Source: an uncultured Solirubrobacteraceae bacterium (GTDB lineage Bacteria; Actinomycetota; Thermoleophilia; Solirubrobacterales; Solirubrobacteraceae). From it: 10,739 bases of DNA. The stretch lies in assembly GCA_955652215.1 (NCBI GenBank), contig CATPAX010000067.1, forward strand, positions 1 through 10,739. Direction: 5' to 3'. A program made the translations under genes and the position numbers. Shown here piece after piece: positions 1-5,651 of this stretch; the first letter of the stretch is position 1, and the number at the start of each line of letters is the position of its first letter. Below the pieces are notes generated by a model that worked only from the letters and a program-made list of their open reading frames with translations, was not told the origin of the DNA and did no database searches.

Positions 1-399
1 GCGCCTGGTCCGTCGAAGAAGGGCATAGATCCGCGCGCGCAACTCGTGGTAACTGAACGGCTTCGTGACGTAGTAATCGCACCCGCGGTCAAAGCCGCGC
101 AGGCGGTGGAGCTCGCCGGTCCGGCCGGTCAGCACCAGCAGCGGCAGCTCGGGATCGATCGTCCCCGCCACGCGATCTGCACTGCGGACCTCGCTGAGCA
201 GCTCGAGGCCGTCGGCGTCGGGCAGTCCGAGGTCGACCAGCGCCAGGTCCGGGAACTCGGTCTCGATCAGCCGCAGCGCGTCCAGGACCGACTCGGCCAG
301 CAGCACCCTGAACCCATCGACCGTGAGGTTGTCGGTCAGGAACGCCCGGGTCGCAGGATGGTCTTCTAAGAGCAGGATCGTGGCGCCGGCACCGTCCAT
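1..399 (-). CDS. OmpR/PhoB-type response regulator, receiver domain (partial)
   Basis: The minus strand reads from an ATG at 399 to the window edge without a stop (133 codons), so the C-terminal part is missing. The visible part is a CheY-like receiver domain. It has the acidic pair E12-D13, the phospho-acceptor D56 in a LVDLGLPDADG context, T91 in LVLTG, and K113 in VTKPF. The run after the lysine (YHELRARIYALLRR) is typical of OmpR/PhoB regulators, where a winged-helix DNA-binding domain follows, but that part is outside the window. An in-frame TGA nine bases upstream fixes the ATG as the first usable start. The Shine-Dalgarno match is poor (GGAG lies almost against the ATG). The gene sits 46 bp after the antiporter gene on the same strand, so co-transcription is likely. 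A short insert before the T91 strand (VAGTIDPELP) lengthens the usual loop. No partner histidine kinase is visible. Confidence 0.88.
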   Translation of the reverse strand, partial: MDGAGATILLLEDHPATRAFLTDNLTVDGFRVLLAESVLDALRLIETEFPDLALVDLGLPDADGLELLSEVRSADRVAGTIDPELPLLVLTGRTGELHRLRGFDRGCDYYVTKPFSYHELRARIYALLRRTRR

Positions 400-445
400 G
401 CTCCGTCAGAGCCCTGGGCGTGGCTCATCCACCCCCTCGGACCTT

Positions 446-1657
446 TCAAGCCTCGCTGGCCGCCGCCTCACCGCCTGCGGGCGTCTCCGCGGAGACGCCG
501 GCAGCGCGCCGCCGCAGGGCCAGACCAACGAGCGGGAACACGGACGTGGAAACCATTGCCGCTCCCACCAGGGCCGCGGCCGTCGAGGTTCGCATGCGGC
601 CGTCCGCGGTCGCAAGCGCCGTGATCGCGACGACCAGCGGCAGCGCGGTCGCCGACAGGAAGCCCAGCGCCAGCCGGTCCAGCAAGGCCAGCTCCTTTCG
701 ATAGAGCGCCAGCGCGGGGGCGCCGCGGACGACCAGAAACAGGATCACGAAGAGGCCGAGCTTGCCGAGCGCCGCGCCAGACCCGAGCGCGGAGAGATCG
801 AAGCTCATCCCGCTGGCCACGAAGAAGAACGGGATCAGGAAGCCGAACCCGACGGCGGTCAGCTTCGACTCGAATACCTCGAGCTCTTGGCCGCGCAGCG
901 CGCCGCGGATGATCATCCCGGCGACGAAGCCGCCCAGGAGGACATCGAAGCCGAGGTGATCGGCGAGCACCGCAAGACCAAAGATCAGCACCACGGCGAC
1001 CCGCACCGCCACCTGCGAGCTGCTCTCGAGCGTGCGTTCGAACACCGGCCAACCCCGCCAGACGTAGCGGACCGAGAACAGCGCCAGGACCACTGACAGG
1101 GCGATGAACGCCACCAGCAGCTCGGCTTGCCGGAGCCGATCCTGGCTCGTCAATACAAGCGTGATCAGCAGGATCGGTCCCAGCTCGCCGATCGCGCCCG
1201 AAGCAAGCACGTACGTCCCAAACGGAGTCTCGAGCTCTCCGGCATCGCCGAGAATCGGCACCAGCGTGCCGAATGCAGTGGTGGCAAGCGCGGAGCCCGT
1301 GTACACCAGCGACACCACGACCCCGGCCAGCGCCAGGCCACCGGCCAGCCCGTAGGCGAGGACGATCGAAAGTCCCCACCCCAGCGTTGCCAGCGACAGC
1401 GGCCTGCCTCGAGCCCGATCGAAATCGAGCTCGTAGCCGGCGAAGAAGAACAGCATCCCTAATCCGAGCTTCGAGAAGAAGCCGATCACATTGGTAACCC
1501 GCGCGATCCCCAGGACGTGCGGCCCCATGACGATGCCGAGGAGGACCTCGACGACGACGACCGATGGCGCGATCCGTCTCGGCAGCAGGGACACAGTGAG
1601 GGCGGCGATCGCGGCGACGACCACGATCGCCAGGAACTGGTTATCGAATGTCACCAC
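446..1657 (-). CDS. CPA2-type monovalent cation/proton antiporter
   Basis: An integral membrane protein of about 403 residues with 11 to 13 hydrophobic helices, resembling the Na+/H+ exchanger domain (PF00999) of the CPA2/KefB group. Family-like features are VLLGIVMGPHVLG in the second helix, GLGMLFFFAGYELDF, a Thr-rich SALATTAFGTLVPIL crossover region, and LGGFVAGMIIRG later on. Where KefC-like proteins have a Q-D or D-D pair, this one has GAIGELGPI, so a glutamate appears to be the membrane acidic residue. The protein ends soon after the last helix with a short Ala/Glu tail, so the cytosolic RCK/TrkA-N domain of Kef channels is absent. The start is uncertain. The frame is open to an ATG at 1804, but those 49 extra residues are polar and unlike the family; I prefer the tandem GTG at 1657/1654, just before the first helix. 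A possible -10 (TATGCT, 1734-1729) lies in the upstream 163-bp gap. Ion specificity cannot be read from the sequence. Confidence 0.85.
   Translation of the reverse strand: MVTFDNQFLAIVVVAAIAALTVSLLPRRIAPSVVVVEVLLGIVMGPHVLGIARVTNVIGFFSKLGLGMLFFFAGYELDFDRARGRPLSLATLGWGLSIVLAYGLAGGLALAGVVVSLVYTGSALATTAFGTLVPILGDAGELETPFGTYVLASGAIGELGPILLITLVLTSQDRLRQAELLVAFIALSVVLALFSVRYVWRGWPVFERTLESSSQVAVRVAVVLIFGLAVLADHLGFDVLLGGFVAGMIIRGALRGQELEVFESKLTAVGFGFLIPFFFVASGMSFDLSALGSGAALGKLGLFVILFLVVRGAPALALYRKELALLDRLALGFLSATALPLVVAITALATADGRMRTSTAAALVGAAMVSTSVFPLVGLALRRRAAGVSAETPAGGEAAASEA
480..499. repeat. Perfect 20-bp palindrome at the antiporter 3' end
   Basis: The sequence is a perfect inverted repeat (half-site GGCGTCTCCG) inside the last 20 codons of the antiporter gene, encoding part of its non-membrane tail. 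In RNA it could fold into an 8-bp stem with a 4-base loop. There is no T-run after it on either strand, so it is not a classical intrinsic terminator. It lies about 80 bp upstream of the response regulator start and could be an operator or an RNA processing or attenuation hairpin. Its function is unknown. Confidence 0.45.
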
Positions 1658-1803
1658 GCGGGCGCTTGCAGCGGGGCCGTCACGGGGAGATGCGCGCCGG
1701 GCCGGAGACCTATCCGGAGCGCTACCCGAGCATACTTTTGGCCCCAGTCGGATCGCCCCTGCAACATCGCTCTCATGCGGTGCAGGGATGAAGGAGTCCG
1801 GCA

Positions 1804-1809
1804 TATGAT
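1804..1809 (+). promoter_or_regulatory. Possible -10 box (TATGAT) for the 152-residue gene
   Basis: TATGAT matches the TATAAT consensus at five of six positions and fits the actinobacterial TANNNT pattern. It ends 11 bases before the ATG at 1821, which would give a transcript with a leader of only a few bases and would explain why no Shine-Dalgarno sequence precedes that ATG. No convincing -35 element is seen 16-18 bases upstream. Confidence 0.35.
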
Positions 1810-1820
1810 GCCGACGTCCT

Positions 1821-2279
1821 ATGTACCGACGCGGGAATTACAGCTCCGGCGAAGACTTCGTGCTGGAGTACGGGGAGCTGCGATTCACGTTCAACGAGCG
1901 CGATTTTCGCGAGCGCTGCGAGCAGGCCGCACGCAAGCTCGGGTTTTTGGCCGGCGCAGTGGAGGAGGACGAGGCAGAGGATCTGATCAACCTTGTGGTC
2001 AACGGCGAGGTCGCCGAGCCCGCCTCCGCCCTGGGCGAGCACGTCAATGACTGCTGGCCTGACCTCGTCGGGCCTTCGGAGCGCTCGCTCGTGCACTGGC
2101 TTCGCCGGCTCATCTTCCGGAGTGCGTGGCTCGATCAGCGCGTTAAGGAAGGCGAGCTCGACGTCTGCTTTGACGAGGCGGCACAGACGTTTCTGTATAT
2201 CCAGCCGGACCGCGGCGGTGAGCCAATCGAACTTGCTCCCGAGCCGAGCTGGAACCGCGTCGCCTATAACCGGCAGTAG
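1821..2279 (+). CDS. Acidic protein of unknown function, 152 residues
   Basis: I do not recognise a family. The protein is soluble-looking and rich in Asp/Glu, with no signal peptide, no membrane helix and no obvious metal or nucleotide site. Residues 13-25 look like a beta hairpin (FVLEYGELRFTF). Residues 26-57 form a charged, probably helical stretch ending in an acidic run (EEDEAED), and 88-110 form a second amphipathic helix (LVHWLRRLIFR). Codon use is typical of the real genes here, with almost all third positions G or C, which supports a true gene. An in-frame stop at 1806 makes ATG 1821 the first ATG; GTG 1860 is an alternative. The AAGGAG at 1791-1796 is too far away to serve this start and instead fits an ATG at 1805 in another frame. 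It is divergent from the antiporter gene and convergent with the deacetylase gene, 8 bp apart. Confidence 0.72.
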   Translation: MYRRGNYSSGEDFVLEYGELRFTFNERDFRERCEQAARKLGFLAGAVEEDEAEDLINLVVNGEVAEPASALGEHVNDCWPDLVGPSERSLVHWLRRLIFRSAWLDQRVKEGELDVCFDEAAQTFLYIQPDRGGEPIELAPEPSWNRVAYNRQ

Positions 2280-2296
2280 AGGGGGCGCTAGCTGCC
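2272..2296. terminator. Hairpin spanning two convergent stop codons
   Basis: GGCAGTAG (2272-2279) pairs with CTA-CTGCC (2288-2296, one bulged G at 2291) around an 8-base loop. The stem contains the TAG of the 152-residue gene and the complementary CTA stop of the deacetylase gene. Because it is symmetric it could act on transcripts from both sides. No T-run follows on either strand, so termination activity is only suggested by position. Confidence 0.35.
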
Positions 2297-3256
2297 AGTC
2301 CCGAGGATCGCAGAGATCTCCTGGTCCTGCCGGGCTGGGTTATCGACGAGTAGCTGGGGCACCGTCACCAGCCGATAGCCGCTCGATCGCAGGCGCGCGA
2401 TGATCGTCGGCAGCGCCGCGACAGTCTCCGAACGGTCGCCGCCGGCGTCGTGGAGCAGGATGATCGCGCCCGGACGGGCGCCATTGACCGCGGCGTCGAC
2501 GATCCCGCTGACGCCAGGGCGGCGATAGTCGGCGGTGTCGACCGTCCACAGGACCATCAGCATCCTGTAGCGCCTGAGCAGCGCCAGCGTGGTCGAGTTC
2601 CACATGCCGTAGGGCGGTCTGAACAGTCTGGGGAAAGGCGCCCCGTATAGGGCGGCGGTTTGGGCTTGGTCGAGGATCTCAGTGCGCTGATCGGCACGCG
2701 AGAGCCTGGACATCGGCGCATGGAGCTGGGTGTGGTCGCCGATCGCGTAGCCGTCGGAGACGATCTGCGAAGTCGAGGCGTGGAAGTAGCGGTCCAGCAC
2801 CCCCACCTCGAAGAAGGTCGCTGGCACTTTCTGGCGCTCGAGCGTCGCGAGGATCGCTGGGGTGTACGGACCTGGGCCGTCGTCGAAGGTCAGCGCCAGT
2901 TCCCGGTGCTGGGATCCGGCGATTCGAATGTAAGGCGTGTAGGCGAGCGTTCTGTCGATCGCTCCGGCGCGTGCGACCCGCTCCACATTCGCCAGCGAAC
3001 TCGCGCCTGCCCCGCCGAGCGCGTTGATCTGACCGAAGAAGCCCTGCACAGCCGCGGCAGGTGGCCGGGCCGGTGGCGACCCTCCGGACTGCGTCGAGAC
3101 GATCACGATCAGCAGTAATGCGCCCAGGCCAAGCAGCGCGACTGCGCGGCGACGGCGATGTTGGGCAGCCAGGCTCCGGCGGCGACGCCGGCCCCCAGAG
3201 AGGCGGCTGGTTTGTCGGCGAACACCGTTGCGGGGTGCCGTTCGGCGTGGCGGCAT
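2288..3256 (-). CDS. Membrane-anchored polysaccharide deacetylase (NodB domain, CE4)
   Basis: A 322-residue enzyme expected to remove N- or O-acetyl groups from a cell-surface polysaccharide such as peptidoglycan, chitin-like or exopolysaccharide chains. All five NodB motifs are present: TFDDGPG at 123-129 (D125 base, D126 metal), H175 and H179 in GDHTQLHAP (metal ligands), RPPYG at 213-217, DTADY at 240-244, and LLHD at 267-270 with H269. It should therefore be an active metal-dependent enzyme. Residues 1-37 are extremely Arg-rich, followed by one hydrophobic helix (about 38-54) and a Pro/Ala linker. This is a signal-anchor layout that places the catalytic domain outside the membrane. The ATG at 3256 is the only Met before the helix and has no good Shine-Dalgarno. 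The gene is divergent from the HAF-repeat gene across 160 bp. The substrate cannot be told from sequence. Confidence 0.93.
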   Translation of the reverse strand: MPPRRTAPRNGVRRQTSRLSGGRRRRRSLAAQHRRRRAVALLGLGALLLIVIVSTQSGGSPPARPPAAAVQGFFGQINALGGAGASSLANVERVARAGAIDRTLAYTPYIRIAGSQHRELALTFDDGPGPYTPAILATLERQKVPATFFEVGVLDRYFHASTSQIVSDGYAIGDHTQLHAPMSRLSRADQRTEILDQAQTAALYGAPFPRLFRPPYGMWNSTTLALLRRYRMLMVLWTVDTADYRRPGVSGIVDAAVNGARPGAIILLHDAGGDRSETVAALPTIIARLRSSGYRLVTVPQLLVDNPARQDQEISAILGTGS

Positions 3257-3331
3257 CGCCGACCATGATGCCTTGTTGGGCGGTCGGGCGGTGCTCAGTC
3301 ACGTCCTATCGACGGGCACCCGAGCTGGGTT

Positions 3332-3351
3332 GATTCCAGCTGGATGGAATC
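3332..3351. promoter_or_regulatory. Inverted repeat in the deacetylase/HAF divergent region
   Basis: GATTCCA (3332-3338) and TGGAATC (3345-3351) form a perfect 7-bp inverted repeat with a 6-base spacer, and an inner CCAGCTGG palindrome occupies 3336-3343. It lies 65 bp before the HAF gene start and 75 bp before the deacetylase start, a suitable place for an operator acting on one or both genes. No cognate regulator can be named. Confidence 0.4.
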
Positions 3352-3405
3352 GTTGCCGTTGTGCGTCGCCCGCTTGCAAGATCTGCACGATCGATTTCCA
3401 CCATC

Positions 3406-3411
3406 AGGAGG
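3406..3411 (+). promoter_or_regulatory. Strong ribosome binding site (AGGAGG)
   Basis: A full AGGAGG lies five bases before the ATG at 3417. It is the best Shine-Dalgarno match in the window and fixes the start of the HAF-repeat protein at 3417 rather than at the in-frame ATG at 3228, which would add 63 residues ahead of the signal peptide. Confidence 0.85.
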
Positions 3412-3416
3412 AGCCC

Positions 3417-4601
3417 ATGGCATCGAAGTACGTTCGCGTCGGGTTGATCGTGGCGCTTACCGCCCTCTCGCTGGCCGCCTCGGTCGGGCCGGCTGCGGGC
3501 CGCCAAAGTCGGAGTGTGGAGTACCGCGTGCGTGACTTGCCCTCGCTCGGCGGCCTGCTCAGTGCCGGCGTCGGCATCAACGACCGCGGCTGGGTTACCG
3601 GGACGTCCGACCTGCCGGGTGACACGGTCACCCGCGCGGCGTTGTGGCGCGACGGCCGGGTCGTGGACCTGGGGACGCTCGGCGGCCAGAACAGCGCCGT
3701 CGCCTTCCCGTCGCACAACGACCGGCTCGTCAGCGGGGCCGCCGAGACTGGGGATGTCAATCCGGACGGCGAGGGCTGGAGCTGTAACGCCTTCTTCGTC
3801 GGCCCACCGACCCATCACAACTGCGTTGGCTTCATCTGGGAGGAAGGGCGGCTCAGCGCGCTGCCGACACTCGGCGGCCACAATGGCTTCGCTGCCGGAT
3901 CGAACCGGATCGGGCAAATTGTTGGCTGGGCCGAGACCACCAGGGCCGTCGACAGCTGTACCGGCACGCAGGTGCGCCAGTTCCTGGCGGTGCTCTGGGC
4001 AGCCGGGACGCATCGCCCGCGCGAGCTCGCGCCGCTGCCCGGCGATTCGACCAGCGCCGCGGTCGCGATCAACGACCGCGGTCAGGTTGTCGGCATCTCC
4101 GGAGCGTGCGGGACGGCAGTCGGCGGCGTCAGCGCGAGGCACGCCGTGATGTGGGACACGGACGGCCGCCCGCATTACCTCGGCAACATCGGCGGCTCGC
4201 AGTGGAACACGCCGGTCGCCATCAATAACCGAGGCGTGATCGCCGGATTCGCCAACGTGCCGGGCGGCGCGACGCCAGCCACTCTGTTCCCGCACGCGTT
4301 CGTGTGGACGGCGCAGACGGGCATGCGTGACCTCGGCACGCTGCCTGGCGACAAGCTCTCGGAGGGACTGGGCCTCAACGACCGCAACCAGGTCGTCGGT
4401 GAGTCGTGCCGGGAGCACTTCGCGAGCTGCCGCGCCTTTATCTGGGGAGACGGCCGGATGTCGAACCTCAACGAGCTGGTGAAGGACTACAAGGGCACGC
4501 TCGTCAACGCCGGCGACATCAATGATCGCGGAGAGATCACCGGCGCAGCCGCTAGCACCGGAGGGACCGTGGCCTACGTCGCCAGGCCGTCGGAGCGCTA
4601 G
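3417..4601 (+). CDS. Secreted HAF-repeat protein
   Basis: A 394-residue exported protein. Residues 1-28 are a Sec signal peptide: a basic start, a hydrophobic core (VGLIVALTALSLAAS) and an Ala/Gly-rich end. The rest consists of repeats of about 45-60 residues built on an L-G-T-L-G-G strand followed by an I-N-D-R-G-x-V-x-G turn. The turn motif appears at about 54-62, 100-107 (degenerate), 162-170, 218-226, 269-277, 320-328 and 368-376. This is the pattern of the 'extracellular repeat, HAF family' proteins, probably a beta-propeller-like fold, whose function is not established. Six cysteines (123, 136, 181, 231, 331, 338) all follow the signal peptide and could form disulfides. There is no C-terminal anchor or sorting signal, so the protein is probably released or loosely surface-bound. 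A strong AGGAGG supports the start. Its stop codon overlaps that of the convergent regulator gene. Confidence 0.9.
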   Translation: MASKYVRVGLIVALTALSLAASVGPAAGRQSRSVEYRVRDLPSLGGLLSAGVGINDRGWVTGTSDLPGDTVTRAALWRDGRVVDLGTLGGQNSAVAFPSHNDRLVSGAAETGDVNPDGEGWSCNAFFVGPPTHHNCVGFIWEEGRLSALPTLGGHNGFAAGSNRIGQIVGWAETTRAVDSCTGTQVRQFLAVLWAAGTHRPRELAPLPGDSTSAAVAINDRGQVVGISGACGTAVGGVSARHAVMWDTDGRPHYLGNIGGSQWNTPVAINNRGVIAGFANVPGGATPATLFPHAFVWTAQTGMRDLGTLPGDKLSEGLGLNDRNQVVGESCREHFASCRAFIWGDGRMSNLNELVKDYKGTLVNAGDINDRGEITGAAASTGGTVAYVARPSER

Positions 4602-5602
4602 GCAAGTTGAGCTGGGCGGGTGTCCCCCATGCCGCTGCTGGCCGCCACGACGCTCGTGGCCAGCGGCGTGCGCTCGTAGAGCACCCGCCGGCCGGCTCGC
4701 CAGGACCGAACCAGCCCCGCACGACGAAGGACACCGAGGTGGGCACTGACCGCGGGCATGCTCTGCCCCAGCTCGCGAGCGAGATCGGAGGTCGCCTTTG
4801 GCAGCCCAACGCTGAGTAGGATCGCCGCCCGGCTCCGGCCCAGGAGTGCGGCGAGCGGGTCGCCATCCCGAGCGGGTAGCTCGGCTGTCGGCCACAGTTC
4901 GCCGACGCCGCGCGGACCATAGGTGATGGTGGGCGCGTCGCCTGCTCCGACGTCGGCCATCACGTATGGCCAGGCAAACACGCATGGCACCAGCACGAGC
5001 CCAGATCCAGCCAGCTGGTGTTCGCTGCCGGCATGACTGCGGACGTTGATCGCATGCTCGGCCAGCTCGAGTCCGGGATGCAGGTCAGACAGCAACGCTG
5101 CGATCCCGCCGCGCGCCAGCCGTCCCGCCCGGTAGGCGACGTCAGCGTCGAGGACAGCGCGGATGTGCGACCAATACGGCGCCAGCGCGACCTTCCAGTA
5201 CTGCCACAGGGCCTGGGCGATGCGCGGTCCGCCGCCGTGCTGCAGGACCCGCTTCGTCGCCGGGGGCAACTCGCCCCGCCAGACGACCTCCAGATCGGCG
5301 CGGAGCCTGTCGGTCGGGGACTCGGCGACCAGCGCGAGCTGGGCATCGATCGATGTCCCCGGCTCGCGCGCACCGGCCAGCAGGAAACTGGCCACGTGCG
5401 GGCGAGGCGCTGGAACGATCGCCCCCAGGACCTCCGTGTCCACGTGCCGCAGCCGGGGGCGGGTCTTGTCATACCACCCGTGATGCATGTCGGGGATTAC
5501 CCCGGAATGCAGGACGTACAGGCTCTCGGCCACCTCCGCGAGGGGTGAGTACGCGAAGCGCAACCGTTCGAGGTCTCCCGGGCTGAGCCGTAGCCTGATC
5601 AC
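4598..5602 (-). CDS. ArsR-type transcriptional regulator with DUF5937-like N-terminus
   Basis: A 334-residue cytoplasmic DNA-binding protein. The C-terminal part (about 250-311) is an ArsR-like winged helix: RSRAAILLSVGLPKATSDLA, then a recognition-helix region SMPAVSAHLGVLRRAGLV, then a wing RAGRRVLYERTPL. The long N-terminal part opens with VIRLRLSPGDLERLRFAYSP and contains SLYVLHSG. It resembles the DUF5937 domain found before ArsR helices in many actinomycete regulators; its ligand is unknown. No metal-binding Cys cluster of the SmtB/ArsR kind is seen. The frame is open to 5689 with an ATG at 5638, but GTG 5602 gives the family-like N-terminus and has a TANNNT box at the right distance for a leaderless start. 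The last stop bases are shared with the HAF gene (CTAG, 4598-4601). It is divergent from the glycosyltransferase operon, a natural candidate target. Confidence 0.82.
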   Translation of the reverse strand: MIRLRLSPGDLERLRFAYSPLAEVAESLYVLHSGVIPDMHHGWYDKTRPRLRHVDTEVLGAIVPAPRPHVASFLLAGAREPGTSIDAQLALVAESPTDRLRADLEVVWRGELPPATKRVLQHGGGPRIAQALWQYWKVALAPYWSHIRAVLDADVAYRAGRLARGGIAALLSDLHPGLELAEHAINVRSHAGSEHQLAGSGLVLVPCVFAWPYVMADVGAGDAPTITYGPRGVGELWPTAELPARDGDPLAALLGRSRAAILLSVGLPKATSDLARELGQSMPAVSAHLGVLRRAGLVRSWRAGRRVLYERTPLATSVVAASSGMGDTRPAQLA

Positions 5603-5608
5603 ATCGTC

Positions 5609-5614
5609 ACGATA
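5609..5614 (-). promoter_or_regulatory. -10 box (TATCGT) for a leaderless regulator transcript
   Basis: On the minus strand TATCGT fits TANNNT and is followed by exactly six bases before the GTG at 5602. That spacing would put the first transcribed base at or next to the start codon, the usual leaderless layout in actinomycetes. No Shine-Dalgarno is present. The -35 region (TGGCAC at 17 bases spacing) is weak. Confidence 0.45.
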
Positions 5615-5638
5615 GGCCTTGCCAGCGGGTCGTGCCAT

Positions 5639-5644
5639 TACGCT
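5639..5644 (+). promoter_or_regulatory. -10 box (TACGCT) for the glycosyltransferase operon
   Basis: TACGCT fits TANNNT and ends seven bases before the ATG at 5652, again consistent with a leaderless transcript, and no Shine-Dalgarno precedes this ATG. TTGCCA at 5619-5624 resembles a -35 element, but the 14-base spacing is short. Confidence 0.4.
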
Positions 5645-5651
5645 CCAGCTG

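Noticed and set aside
323..1096. 257-codon plus-strand frame
   Set aside because: It is antisense to the antiporter, with low-complexity Arg/Gln/Glu-rich composition and no family features.
1805..2050. 81-codon ORF behind the AAGGAG site
   Set aside because: Despite the good ribosome site, the product is an Arg/Gly-rich string typical of an out-of-frame reading; kept only as a finding about start choice, not as a gene.
3417..4601. HAF repeats considered as a DNA repeat or CRISPR-like array
   Set aside because: The periodicity is at protein level only (30-60 residues, variable). The DNA units differ and there are no identical direct repeats with uniform spacers.
3306..4985. 559-codon open frame on the minus strand
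   Set aside because: It is antisense to the HAF-repeat and regulator regions, its translation is an Arg/Ala/Pro-rich string with no domain, and it arises from high-GC third-position bias of the real genes.
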